Of a stretch of 64,000 bases of DNA, positions 56,979-64,000 are shown piece after piece. Source of the DNA: Simplicispira metamorpha (GTDB taxonomy: Bacteria > Pseudomonadota > Gammaproteobacteria > Burkholderiales > Burkholderiaceae_C); NCBI RefSeq assembly GCF_004341365.1, contig NZ_SLXH01000004.1, forward strand, positions 115,762 to 179,761, written 5' to 3'. Under the pieces are notes generated by a model. That model was not told the DNA's origin and did no database searches. It saw only the letters and a list, made by a program, of their open reading frames with translations. The first letter of the stretch is position 1, and every line of letters begins with the position of its first letter. A program made the translations under genes and the position numbers.

Positions 56979-57611
56979 TTGGAACACGAGTATTCAGTTC
57001 TCGGAGGGCTGAACCGTGCTGCGATCGGTAAGTATCTCAGCATCGCAGCATCAGCGATCGCGGCGAGTCTAGGGACGCTCGCCACTTGGCTAATTGACTT
57101 AGCTAAGCGGATTGGCATTGCGGAGCATGTCCCTGCCCTAGTGCTGTGGCCTTTGACCGCCGGATTGATCTACATGGGTTTGTACTGGATCTTTGAGTCA
57201 CGCATCTGGAAGTGGGGCAGGTTATCCGATTTGCTTAAGGTCCCTGATCTCTCAGGGACTTGGGACTGCCAAGGGGAGACCTTAAGCGAAGGGGGATCGG
57301 CCTGGGTGGGCGAAGTGACGATTGTCCAGAGTTGGGACAAGCTGCGTGTTCGCCTCAAGACCGGTCAATCCGGTTCTAACAGCGTAGCTGCGGCACTGGT
57401 TTTTGATCAAGCCGATGGAGGATTCCGGCTCCTGTACAACTACAAGAACGAGCCAAGAATCGGTGAGGCCGAATTGAAAGCCCACCGAGGGTCAGCGGAG
57501 CTTATGTTTGCGTCTGACCTCCAAAGTGCTGAAGGCGAGTACTTCAATGGTCACGGGCGCTACACATACGGCACGATGAAACTGACACGTAGGGGGAAGC
57601 ATGGCAATTGA
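56979..57611 (+). CDS. cap15: CBASS effector Cap15 (2TM + beta-barrel)
   Basis: A 210-residue protein: two membrane helices (about residues 18-40 and 51-72), then a beta-strand-rich domain from residue 88 (LSGTWDCQGETL, VGEVTIVQSWDKLRVRLKT, HGRYTYGTMKLTR). This is the layout of Cap15, the SMODS-associated 2TM beta-strand-rich effector. Cap15 binds a cyclic nucleotide signal and disrupts the inner membrane, killing the phage-infected cell. The start is a TTG at 56979 after a strong AAAGGAGGG. It overlaps the CD-NTase gene by 11 bp, so the two are coupled. Confidence 0.85.
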   Translation: MEHEYSVLGGLNRAAIGKYLSIAASAIAASLGTLATWLIDLAKRIGIAEHVPALVLWPLTAGLIYMGLYWIFESRIWKWGRLSDLLKVPDLSGTWDCQGETLSEGGSAWVGEVTIVQSWDKLRVRLKTGQSGSNSVAAALVFDQADGGFRLLYNYKNEPRIGEAELKAHRGSAELMFASDLQSAEGEYFNGHGRYTYGTMKLTRRGKHGN

Positions 57612-58740
57612 TATCGACAAGCGCTTAAAGTCATTGCACGAGCGGCGAATGGGAACAGACCGAATCGCCGACTTGACACTTGATTCGGCGACGCAGGTGA
57701 TCACAAAAAGTTTGACTCAGGAGTCATATGCGAAGAGAGCCACAGCTCAGAAGCATACGAAATACGCTTTAGGGGCAATGCAGGCAGTGGACTCTGACTA
57801 CACGCGCATCAGCCTAGAAGAGGCAGACCGGGTAAAGGATCAATTGAAGAGAGGATTGGATCGAAAATCGATCTCGACCGAGTTCCGCCTCCAAGGTTCT
57901 GTCGCGTTGAATATCCACATTCGTGGAGTAAGTGATGTTGACTTGCTCGTGCTGGATGGGCGCTACATCCACTATGAACATAACGGGCAAAAAGCCATGT
58001 CGGGCGGGTACACCAGCCCTGTAACCTACAACACGCTACAGGCGCTGATCCAACTCCGTAGTGAATCTGAATCGATCCTCGACACAGCTTTCCCCGCTGC
58101 CAAAGTTGAGAAAGGCGGAGCAAAAGCGATCAAGATTTCAGGTGGATCACTGCGCCGTCCAGTTGATGTCGTTCCGTCAAACTGGTTTGACACGGCTGCC
58201 TATCAGCGCAGTTTCGCTGAAGTCGACCGTGGCGTACATATCCTCAACAAGCACGTGCCCGAGCGTGTTCTCAACATGCCCTTCAAGCACATTCAGCAGA
58301 TCAATGATAGAGATAAGCCATCCATTGGCGGCTTGAAGAAGGCCATTCGTCTCTGCAAGAACGTGAAAGCCGACGCCGAGAGTGATGGGACGAATATCGA
58401 ACTGTCCAGCTATGACATTGCCTCAGCCCTTTGGCATGCAGACATGGCGGCGCTCACAGTGGGTGTAGCAAATGAGCTGGCCATTTTGGCCGAGGTAACG
58501 CGCTTCTTGGACGATCTAGTCCGGCGCCCGAACTACGCTCGCACGCTGCGAGTGCCTGATGATTCGCGTTATGTTTTCGACAGCGAGACGAAGATCGAGG
58601 GTCTTCAGTTGCTGTCGCTCGAAATGGATGATCTATCAGGACGTGTAGCCCGGGAGCAATCCAAGGCACCGTGGCTCTGGCACACACCGAGTACTGGGCT
58701 AGTGTTTGAAGAACTGAGAAAGGCGTACGTGCCCGGCTGA
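57601..58740 (+). CDS. CBASS CD-NTase (cyclic oligonucleotide synthase)
   Basis: A 379-residue OAS/cGAS-like nucleotidyltransferase. The GS motif is at 99-100 (LQGSVALN), the first two acidic ligands are D112 and D114 (VSDVDLLVLD), and the third is D189 (RRPVDVVP), so the catalytic triad is complete. A helical C-terminal domain follows. On phage infection it would make a cyclic di- or oligonucleotide that activates the Cap15 protein encoded directly upstream. No Cap2/Cap3 genes are present, so this is a minimal type I CBASS. The clade and signal molecule cannot be settled from motifs alone. Confidence 0.88.
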   Translation: MAIDIDKRLKSLHERRMGTDRIADLTLDSATQVITKSLTQESYAKRATAQKHTKYALGAMQAVDSDYTRISLEEADRVKDQLKRGLDRKSISTEFRLQGSVALNIHIRGVSDVDLLVLDGRYIHYEHNGQKAMSGGYTSPVTYNTLQALIQLRSESESILDTAFPAAKVEKGGAKAIKISGGSLRRPVDVVPSNWFDTAAYQRSFAEVDRGVHILNKHVPERVLNMPFKHIQQINDRDKPSIGGLKKAIRLCKNVKADAESDGTNIELSSYDIASALWHADMAALTVGVANELAILAEVTRFLDDLVRRPNYARTLRVPDDSRYVFDSETKIEGLQLLSLEMDDLSGRVAREQSKAPWLWHTPSTGLVFEELRKAYVPG

Positions 58741-58981
58741 ATCGCGCCTTCAGTCCAAATGAAAGCTTTGAGGTGTAACGTGGATCTGCACGGAACATTC
58801 AGTGCAATGACTGCTTTGGGCGTCAGCAGCCATTGACCATGCTGAGTTGACCGACTGCATCAAGCCTGAAGCAGCCTCCGACCGCACAGCGGCCAAAGAC
58901 CGCTATCCGATAGCAGCCATCACAGAAACACCAGTACAGTGGCTCAATTGCGCCGGAGCTAGCTATCAGCTACGTCAGCGT

Positions 58982-59038
58982 TCACAGGTCGGCCAGCCGT
59001 AGGCTCAGGTCATCAGGCAGGCGCAGAGAGACGTGCAT
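58982..59038 (-). pseudogene. Truncated ribbon-helix-helix antitoxin fragment
   Basis: The minus strand reads MHVSLRLPDDLSLRLADL and then stops. The pattern VSLRLPDDLSLRLADL is the typical N-terminal beta-strand and first helix of RHH antitoxins (RelB/CopG type). The rest of the gene and any toxin are missing. Confidence 0.45.
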
Positions 59039-59060
59039 GATGTGCTCAATTTCTTTTGAG

Positions 59061-59070
59061 ATACATGTAT
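59061..59070. promoter_or_regulatory. Palindromic operator-like site
   Basis: ATACATGTAT, a perfect 10-bp palindrome, lies 22 bp upstream of the start of the RHH fragment, a usual place for RHH autoregulation. Confidence 0.3.
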
Positions 59071-59212
59071 TGCACTATGGTGGCGCCACTCGCAAAAAGT
59101 CCCCCAAGAGGCTTGGACGGCTTCACTTTTTCTCGGTCAATATATATTTTTGATGCCGGGATCGAAGCGCTTCGGCAAGCTTCAAATACCGAATTTCAGA
59201 TAGGCTCCACCT

Positions 59213-59239
59213 AAAAAACCCGCTCAACCAGAGCGGGTT
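59213..59239 (-). terminator. Terminator of the H-NS-like gene
   Basis: On the minus strand AACCCGCTC, a 5-nt loop and GAGCGGGTT are followed by a T-run. It lies 23 bp after the stop of the H-NS-like gene. Confidence 0.85.
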
Positions 59240-59261
59240 CATCCCAGTCATCACGCTGCCA

Positions 59262-59567
59262 TCAAGAAACAATCAAATACTGACTGCGCTCTTGGCCATC
59301 AATCCATTTTGGAGCCTTGCCACGGCCTGTCCAAGTATCGCCAGTGGTGGGATTGCGGTATTTCGCCGCCACAGTCTTTCGAACCTTTGATGTAGGCAAA
59401 TTGCTCGACGAGCGTGAACCACCAAAAATATCACGCTCCGTCAAATCGAATTCAGCAATAAGTTCACGAATTATCGACATCGCAGCACCGACCTCTTCCC
59501 GTCGAGCTGCTTCAATCTCCGCATCCAGTGCAGCCTTTTTTTCCAACAATTCCTTGTATGTACTCAT
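59262..59567 (-). CDS. H-NS family nucleoid protein encoded on the island
   Basis: A 101-residue protein with an N-terminal coiled coil (STYKELLEKKAALDAEIEAARREE) and the C-terminal H-NS DNA-binding motif KYRNPTTGDTWTGRGKAPKWI. Such proteins bind curved AT-rich DNA and silence transferred genes. The ATG at 59567 is preferred to the GTG at 59570; AAGGG lies 7 nt upstream. An H-NS copy on the island may silence its own AT-rich cargo or counter the chromosomal one. Confidence 0.92.
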   Translation of the reverse strand: MSTYKELLEKKAALDAEIEAARREEVGAAMSIIRELIAEFDLTERDIFGGSRSSSNLPTSKVRKTVAAKYRNPTTGDTWTGRGKAPKWIDGQERSQYLIVS

Positions 59568-59705
59568 CACTAAACCCTTTGGTTAAATTATTGATACAGT
59601 AGATTATACATATCAGACAAAAAATTGCATCACATCTGGAGGGTATAGCGGGATGGGGTTGTACGCCTTGAAATCAATTCATGTAAAAAATACCCATGAA
59701 CTACC

Positions 59706-60587
59706 TCAGCAACCACCGTAATTCTTTTTTCCATTTTCATTAATCGTATACGTGCCACCACGTGGCCCTGTGTAGCAAGTTGGGGCCACTGAATTACCTG
59801 TAGATTCATGAGAGTTTGTGGTTTCGCTTTGATTAATTTTTCTATCAGTTTCTTCTTTAAGAATTACACCTGGCAAGAACTCGATCCCTACTCTTTGAAC
59901 AAGCTCTTGATATGAAATCGGTGCATTCATGCGGGCGTCATTCTTGTTCTCTATCCAATATGCAAAAGCTTTTTGTTCTTTTTGATCGTAGACAAGTTTG
60001 TATAAGTGGGTTGGCACCCAAACTTTTCCCAACCCTATTGCATTAGCTGGCCCATTCTTAAAAACTGGGCCTGTAAAAACAAATAGATCACCAGCAGCGC
60101 GCATCGCATACTGTCGCACAGACCTTTCTACGGCATTGCGCCAAGTCACTTGGTTGTTATCTGGAGCTTGCGGAACCATATTCGCTAATGAAAAACTCTG
60201 CGCCATCGCATTTGGTGTCGGCATATCTCCCGCTGGCGCCATGTGACCTCGGTCGTAAGTGCTGCCTTTGTAATCTTCAAGTTGTGCGCGCTCAGCAATA
60301 GGCAATCGCGCTTCAGGATAAAAACGGTCACTTCGCTTTTCATCTCTGGCATCTTGGATACGCGCACGGTTTATTTTTTCTACTGAATAGAGTGGTGTCT
60401 TGCTCTGCCCAGAGTGCATGATTGCAAAAGATTCAAAACACAAATCACGCAGTTTTTGTTCTGGGCGCACAGTCTCAATTTTTGGTACAACCCGGTTCGG
60501 GAAGTAGTCCAGGCAAGCGGTGAAATCTGCTGCATTAGCTAAAAAAGCCTGTAGCGCTATGGTGGCGATAGTAATATTTTTGAACAT
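59706..60587 (-). CDS. Secreted DNA/RNA non-specific endonuclease (NUC1 family)
   Basis: A 293-residue protein with the signal peptide MFKNITIATIALQAFLANA, the catalytic YDRGHMAPAGD motif (DRGH 112-115), and the metal-binding Asn region PQAPDNNQVTWRN. It degrades DNA and RNA outside the cytoplasm. After a polar linker (about 245-270) it ends in CYTGPRGGTYTINENGKK and a final GGC, which matches the small PBCV basic adaptor-like motif seen on surface or phage proteins. The base composition is AT-richer than the core. Confidence 0.9.
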   Translation of the reverse strand: MFKNITIATIALQAFLANAADFTACLDYFPNRVVPKIETVRPEQKLRDLCFESFAIMHSGQSKTPLYSVEKINRARIQDARDEKRSDRFYPEARLPIAERAQLEDYKGSTYDRGHMAPAGDMPTPNAMAQSFSLANMVPQAPDNNQVTWRNAVERSVRQYAMRAAGDLFVFTGPVFKNGPANAIGLGKVWVPTHLYKLVYDQKEQKAFAYWIENKNDARMNAPISYQELVQRVGIEFLPGVILKEETDRKINQSETTNSHESTGNSVAPTCYTGPRGGTYTINENGKKNYGGC

Positions 60588-61197
60588 TTATTTTTTACAA
60601 GGAAAGTTGTTCTTCATCATAGCCCGGATAACTTAAGACTCGATGTAGTTCGGCAATGTCTTAGACAGGATATGGCGCAACTGCTCATACCAAAGACGAT
60701 GACTGCTTAAAAAGTTTTTCATTACTGAGTCATGTTTTGTAAATAAATTATTTATTAAAACCAAAAAATATAACCAAGATTTTCATGGAGACAGGCTCAG
60801 CAGCAATCTAAGGAGAATCTGCAAAACATTGACAGCGAGCCATTTTAAAAGCACGAACCAGACACGCGCACGATCTACGAATAAGCGGCCTCACCAGCTC
60901 GATTCCAAAAAATTTCAGCCATATATCATTTATTTGAAGTTGGGCCATCCACTTCACGCGCCTTGCGCTCTGGCTACCTGGTTTTTGCCATCGCCAGCGC
61001 TTCTGTCTTTCCCCCTCCCCCTTCAGTCGCTTCATTTGCCACTTGGCTGACCTCTTGCAGGTCGGCCAGACCTTATGCCGCCTGAGACGTTCTCAACCCC
61101 ACCAAGGGCCTCCAATGCGAGGCCCTTTCCTTTTTGAAAGAGGTTTGTTCCATGCACACCGAATGTCCCCATCCCTGCTGGCTGTGAGGGTCACACC
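60588..61197. other. Gene-free region between the nuclease gene and the conjugative-type genes
   Basis: About 600 bp without a supported gene. The left half is AT-rich. It ends with the hairpin at 61104-61135 and a leader before the next gene. Confidence 0.4.
61104..61135 (+). terminator. Terminator-like hairpin before the 61198 gene
   Basis: AAGGGCCTC and GAGGCCCTT form a 9-bp perfect stem around a 6-nt loop, followed by TCCTTTTT. No complete gene precedes it, so it may terminate a short leader or transcription from an upstream promoter. Confidence 0.65.
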
Positions 61198-61458
61198 ATG
61201 CACTACCGCTTTGAATCCAGAGTCGCTGGCATTCCCTGCCTGATCGAGGTAACCCATTACGCCCCGGCAGTAGAGGCTTATCGCCAAGGTCATCCCGATG
61301 ACTGGATGCCGGGTGAACCGGCTGAATTGGAGTTCCAGGTATGCGACCGCCAAGGCCGCATGGCCAGCTGGCTAGAACGCAAGTTGACCGAGGGCGAATC
61401 CGAGCGCATTGCAGCACAAGCATGCAGCTTGCTCGAACAGTCTTGGCGCTCACTCTAG
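61198..61458 (+). CDS. Small hypothetical protein of integrative elements
   Basis: An 86-residue protein starting MHYRFESRVAGIPCLIEVTHY, with GAGGG 8 nt upstream of the ATG. A mixed alpha/beta pattern and the segments PAELEFQVCDRQG and ESERIAAQACSLLEQ are visible. I associate it with genes that precede radC and DUF932 in integrative elements, but I do not know a function. Confidence 0.65.
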   Translation: MHYRFESRVAGIPCLIEVTHYAPAVEAYRQGHPDDWMPGEPAELEFQVCDRQGRMASWLERKLTEGESERIAAQACSLLEQSWRSL

Positions 61459-61592
61459 GAGCAGCCATGTCTGATTGCTTTCCGGGGCGACTTCCCCCGC
61501 CGTGGCCTGTGGATCTACCCCGACCTTTGCCTTTTCCTTTCCCCTGGCCCCGTTGCTTTGTCTTCGGGGCTTTTTTGCTTTTGGAGGTTTCT

Positions 61593-62048
61593 ATGAACGG
61601 TATTTCTCTCTACACACGCGCCCCCGTGGTGCAGCAGGCACTGAACCTGTTGTTGTGCGAGGTGCGTGAAGCCGATGCCTTGGCATCCCCAGATGCGGTG
61701 CGCGATTACTTGCACCTGCTTTTGGCGGATCGCCCGCATGAGGTTTTCACGGTGGTGTTTCTGGACGCCCAGCACCGGGTACTGGAGGCCGTGGAGATGT
61801 TTCGCGGCAGCTTGACCCAGACCTCGGTGTATCCGCGCGAAGTCGTCATTGAAGCCCTGGCACGCCAGGCTGCCTCGGTGATCTTGGCCCACAACCATCC
61901 CAGTGGGCATCCAGAGCCATCGCAGGCCGACCAGGCACTGACCCGGTCGCTCCAGTTGGCACTGGCGATGGTGGATGTGCGGGTGCTCGACCACTTTGTG
62001 GTGACGCGCTCGACGGTACTGAGCTTTGCCGAACGGGGGTTGATGTAG
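61593..62048 (+). CDS. radC: RadC-family JAB-domain protein
   Basis: A 151-residue short RadC (YfjY-like) with the metal motif HNHPSGHPEPSQAD preceded by SVILA, and the N-terminal FTVVFLDAQHRVL. The short form lacks the N-terminal helix-hairpin-helix part of chromosomal RadC, as in mobile elements. TTGGAGG lies 6-7 nt before the ATG at 61593. It sits with DUF932, as yfjY does with yfjQ in CP4-57. Function is not known; it is not a proven repair protein. Confidence 0.88.
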   Translation: MNGISLYTRAPVVQQALNLLLCEVREADALASPDAVRDYLHLLLADRPHEVFTVVFLDAQHRVLEAVEMFRGSLTQTSVYPREVVIEALARQAASVILAHNHPSGHPEPSQADQALTRSLQLALAMVDVRVLDHFVVTRSTVLSFAERGLM

Positions 62049-62120
62049 GGCTGGCTGGTCGCGTCTCTGATTCGTTTTCTCTGGTTCGTTTTTTCCATTT
62101 CCATTTTCAAAGGAGCTTTG

Positions 62121-62441
62121 ATGTCTCGTTGTCCTTTCTGTGATTCTTCTCGTGTGACTGCCCGCCACCTGGCCCGCAAGGTGGGCAGTGGCGTAGGCAC
62201 GCTGGCCGGTGCTGCCAGTGGCGCAGCAGGCGCCCTGCGGGGTGCCCAGCTGGGTGCTGCGGTGGGCATCGTGGCTGGCCCCGTGGGCTCTGCACTGGGC
62301 ACCGTTGCGGGAGCGGTATTGGGTGGCTTGTTCGGTGGCGCCCTGGGCTGTGAGGTCGGCTCACGGGTCGGCAGTGCAGTCGATGACAACTTGCTGCACA
62401 ACCGCGAATGCCTCGATTGCGGCCATACGTTCAGTCTGTGA
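62121..62441 (+). CDS. Glycine-zipper protein between two zinc-ribbon halves
   Basis: A 106-residue protein. The N-terminus has CPFC and the C-terminus has CLDCG, which together could make one zinc ribbon. Between them is a Gly/Ala-rich hydrophobic stretch (about 20-85, with GTLAGAASGAAGALRGAQLG) of glycine-zipper type that could form membrane helices. AGGAG precedes the ATG. I do not know the family's function. Confidence 0.7.
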   Translation: MSRCPFCDSSRVTARHLARKVGSGVGTLAGAASGAAGALRGAQLGAAVGIVAGPVGSALGTVAGAVLGGLFGGALGCEVGSRVGSAVDDNLLHNRECLDCGHTFSL

Positions 62442-62568
62442 GCTGGCTTTCCTGCTCTGCTTTCTTCGGTTTTTCTTCTGTTTCTGTTTTTCCGTGCGCA
62501 GGGTTCTTTGGCTGTCTTTGGATGGCGGATGGACTGCGCGCCATTACTTTTTGATTTGGAGTTTTCCC

Positions 62569-63537
62569 ATGGCACATCTTGTTGAACAAATGGCTTACGT
62601 CGGTGACACCCCTTGGCATCAACTGGGCCACCAGTTGCCTGCCAAGCAGCCTATTGAAGTGTGGGCGCGTGAAGCGGGTATGGACTGGAGCATCTGCGAA
62701 ACCCCTGTGCGCTATCTGGCGGAACAGGACGGTTCGCTGGGCTCGATCATGGCGTTTGATGACCAGAAGGTGTTGTACCGCAGCGATACCAAGGCGCCGT
62801 TGTCTGTGGTCTCGGGGCGCTACCGGGTGGTGCAGCCCCAGGAGGTGCTGGAGTTCTACCGGGATCTGACGGAAGTGTCTGGTTATGAGCTGGAGACTGC
62901 CGGGGTGCTCAAGGCGGGTAAGAAGTTCTGGGCACTGGCACGCACCGGCAAGGAGGTGGCGCTCAAGGGCAATGATCTGGTCAAAGGCTATTTGCTGCTG
63001 GCCACGTCGTGCGATGGCACGCTGGCCACCACGGCCACGCCAACCACGATCCGGGTGGTGTGTAACAACACCTTGTCGATTGCCTTGAATGGTGCGCAAA
63101 GCGCTATCAAGGTGCCCCACAGCACCAATTTTGATGCCCAGGCGGTCAAACGCCAGTTGGGCATTGCGGTGTCGCAATGGGACAGTTTCATGTACAGCAT
63201 GAAGACGCTGTCCGAGCGCAAGGTCAAGAGCCATGAATCCATGAACTACTTCCTGAAGGTGCTGTGCCAGACGGATGCACACACCCCTGCCGATACGGCC
63301 CTGACCAATGAGCGTGCCCTTAAAAAGGTGCAGGCCATGTATGAGGGCCATGGACGCGGTGCAGAGCTGGCAGCGGCCAAAGGCACGGCCTGGGGTTTGC
63401 TGTCAGCAGTGACGGAGTTTGTTGACCATGAACGCCGGGCGCGCAGCCAGGAATACCGGCTCGATAGCGCCTGGTTTGGCCAAGGCAATGCGCTCAAGCA
63501 ACGGGCACTGGAACATGCCTTGCAATTGGCTTGCTGA
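62569..63537 (+). CDS. DUF932 protein (YfjQ-like)
   Basis: A 322-residue protein of the DUF932/DUF945 family of plasmids and integrated elements. Typical parts are TPWHQLGHQLP at the N-terminus, YRVVQPQEVLEFYRD, KFWALARTG, LLATSCDGTLATTATPTTIR and RVVCNNTLSIAL. GGAG precedes the ATG at 62569 (GTTTTCCC spacer). Function is unknown. It forms a plus-strand row with the three genes before it (61198-62441). Confidence 0.85.
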   Translation: MAHLVEQMAYVGDTPWHQLGHQLPAKQPIEVWAREAGMDWSICETPVRYLAEQDGSLGSIMAFDDQKVLYRSDTKAPLSVVSGRYRVVQPQEVLEFYRDLTEVSGYELETAGVLKAGKKFWALARTGKEVALKGNDLVKGYLLLATSCDGTLATTATPTTIRVVCNNTLSIALNGAQSAIKVPHSTNFDAQAVKRQLGIAVSQWDSFMYSMKTLSERKVKSHESMNYFLKVLCQTDAHTPADTALTNERALKKVQAMYEGHGRGAELAAAKGTAWGLLSAVTEFVDHERRARSQEYRLDSAWFGQGNALKQRALEHALQLAC

Positions 63538-63568
63538 GTGCTCATTACAACCTGTGTCATCTACATGC

Positions 63569-63601
63569 CGCAGGCTTTTACTAACCAGGTAAAAACCTGC
63601 G
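63569..63601. terminator. Hairpin after the DUF932 gene
   Basis: CGCAGGCTTTTAC and GTAAAAACCTGCG form a 13-bp stem with one mismatch and a 7-nt loop, 31 bp after the DUF932 stop. It lies between convergent genes and could terminate either, although the T-tract is weak. Confidence 0.5.
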
Positions 63602-63655
63602 CACTGGTGCTACAGGGCAAAGGAACGCTCTTACTGGCTCAAACAGTCAGAACTT

Positions 63656-63922
63656 CTATGAAGTAGTGCCATGGCCGTTCGGATTCACCTCTAGGCTGTC
63701 TTGGGGTGGCCTCAGCAGAGTCCAGACCTCCACATCCAACGCCTGCGCAAAAAGCTCGATATTTGACAGCGACACATTCCAGCGAGAGCGCTCAACGGCA
63801 GAGACATAAGTTCTGTCCAAGTCGCATTCCAGGGCAAGGCGCTCTTGTGACCAGCCTTTGTCTGTGCGTCGTAAGCGTAACCAGTAGGCGAGTACATCAC
63901 GCAAGTTATTAATTAGAAACAA
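63656..63922 (-). CDS. XRE-family helix-turn-helix regulator
   Basis: An 88-residue protein dominated by a Cro/C1-type helix-turn-helix: LRLRRTDKGWSQERLALECD, then LDRTYVSAVERSRWNVSL and NIELFAQALDVEVWTLL. This is the standard XRE fold and matches small controllers of mobile elements or restriction systems. The start is a TTG at 63922 and is uncertain. It is convergent with the DUF932 gene. Confidence 0.8.
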   Translation of the reverse strand: MFLINNLRDVLAYWLRLRRTDKGWSQERLALECDLDRTYVSAVERSRWNVSLSNIELFAQALDVEVWTLLRPPQDSLEVNPNGHGTTS

Positions 63923-63962
63923 AACGACTTGAAATATTTCTGATTACCCGGATGTTGTCTTG

Positions 63963-64000
63963 ATGAAACTGACCGACATGAGAAAGCTCAGTCCTGCGGC
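63963..64000 (+). CDS. Possible 5' end of a gene cut by the window edge
   Basis: An ATG at 63963 opens MKLTDMRKLSPA to the edge. There is no clear Shine-Dalgarno site. Only 12 codons are visible, so this is a weak call; it is divergent from the XRE gene. Confidence 0.25.
   Translation, partial: MKLTDMRKLSPA

Larger units (their letters stand above)
58741..59212. other. Intergenic region with decayed sequences
   Basis: No intact gene is supported. It contains a minus-strand 18-codon fragment of a ribbon-helix-helix antitoxin (58982-59038) and a palindrome at 59061-59070, both listed separately. Confidence 0.5.

Noticed and set aside
61593..62048. RadC as a DNA repair gene
   Set aside because: The short mobile-element form lacks the helix-hairpin-helix part, and a repair role of the family is not supported; kept only as a JAB-domain protein.

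Overview
The window is a high-GC betaproteobacterial chromosome segment. Gene content and order point to Burkholderiales, most likely Comamonadaceae (Acidovorax, Comamonas or Simplicispira-like): an Ala/Pro-rich RNase E tail, yaaA, a Bug-type binding protein, an FDH3-type formate dehydrogenase with its small TAT protein, pbpC with a bacterial alpha-2-macroglobulin, and a dispersed palindromic repeat with a GCGCTT/AAGCGC core. This placement is inferred from the proteins and was not tested by alignment.

Positions 1-41.4 kb are ordinary core chromosome. In order they hold the end of rne, yaaA, a prolyl-4-hydroxylase-like dioxygenase, a Cache chemoreceptor, queF, two paralogous PAS chemoreceptors, an EamA transporter, an FMN-dependent L-lactate dehydrogenase, a PAS-GGDEF protein, pbpC, a globin-coupled diguanylate cyclase, the 2004-residue alpha-2-macroglobulin, a Bug binding protein, an HDOD protein, a JAMM-domain protein next to argH, an AlgZ/AlgR-like two-component pair, a group II truncated haemoglobin, an FtsX-like permease, fdhD and the formate dehydrogenase operon (TAT peptide, alpha, beta, lipoprotein, gamma, secreted Ala/Pro protein). 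The core ends with a GNAT acetyltransferase fused to an Rnk/GreA-like domain.

A tRNA-Ser(UGA) at 41763-41850 marks the boundary of an island that runs to the right edge of the window. Its left part is AT-rich. Its frame resembles P4/CP4-57-type elements: AlpA regulator, DUF3987 (YfjI-like) and inovirus Gp2/YfjJ-like genes on the left, and RadC and DUF932 genes on the right. No integrase is visible in the window.

The cargo between these ends is a defence island. It contains (a) a type IC restriction-modification operon hsdM-hsdS-prrC-RelA/SpoT-domain gene-hsdR; (b) a zeta-toxin-like kinase with a small upstream partner; (c) a protein with an HEPN-like RX4H motif; (d) a two-gene CBASS, Cap15-type effector plus CD-NTase; (e) an H-NS-type protein and a secreted DRGH nuclease. 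PrrC keeps the R-E-H ribonuclease triad at the EcoPrrC spacing, and HsdR keeps D151/E165/K167 as in EcoR124I. hsdS carries two mutable tracts, three exact 12-bp repeats (TAEL) and a run of ten G.

The most novel feature is the RelA/SpoT-type nucleotidyltransferase gene between prrC and hsdR, with its visible catalytic residues kept. It suggests a second nucleotide- or tRNA-directed toxin, or a modulator, built into a PrrC-guarded restriction operon. The coding assignments and motifs are read from the sequence; the functional links are inference.
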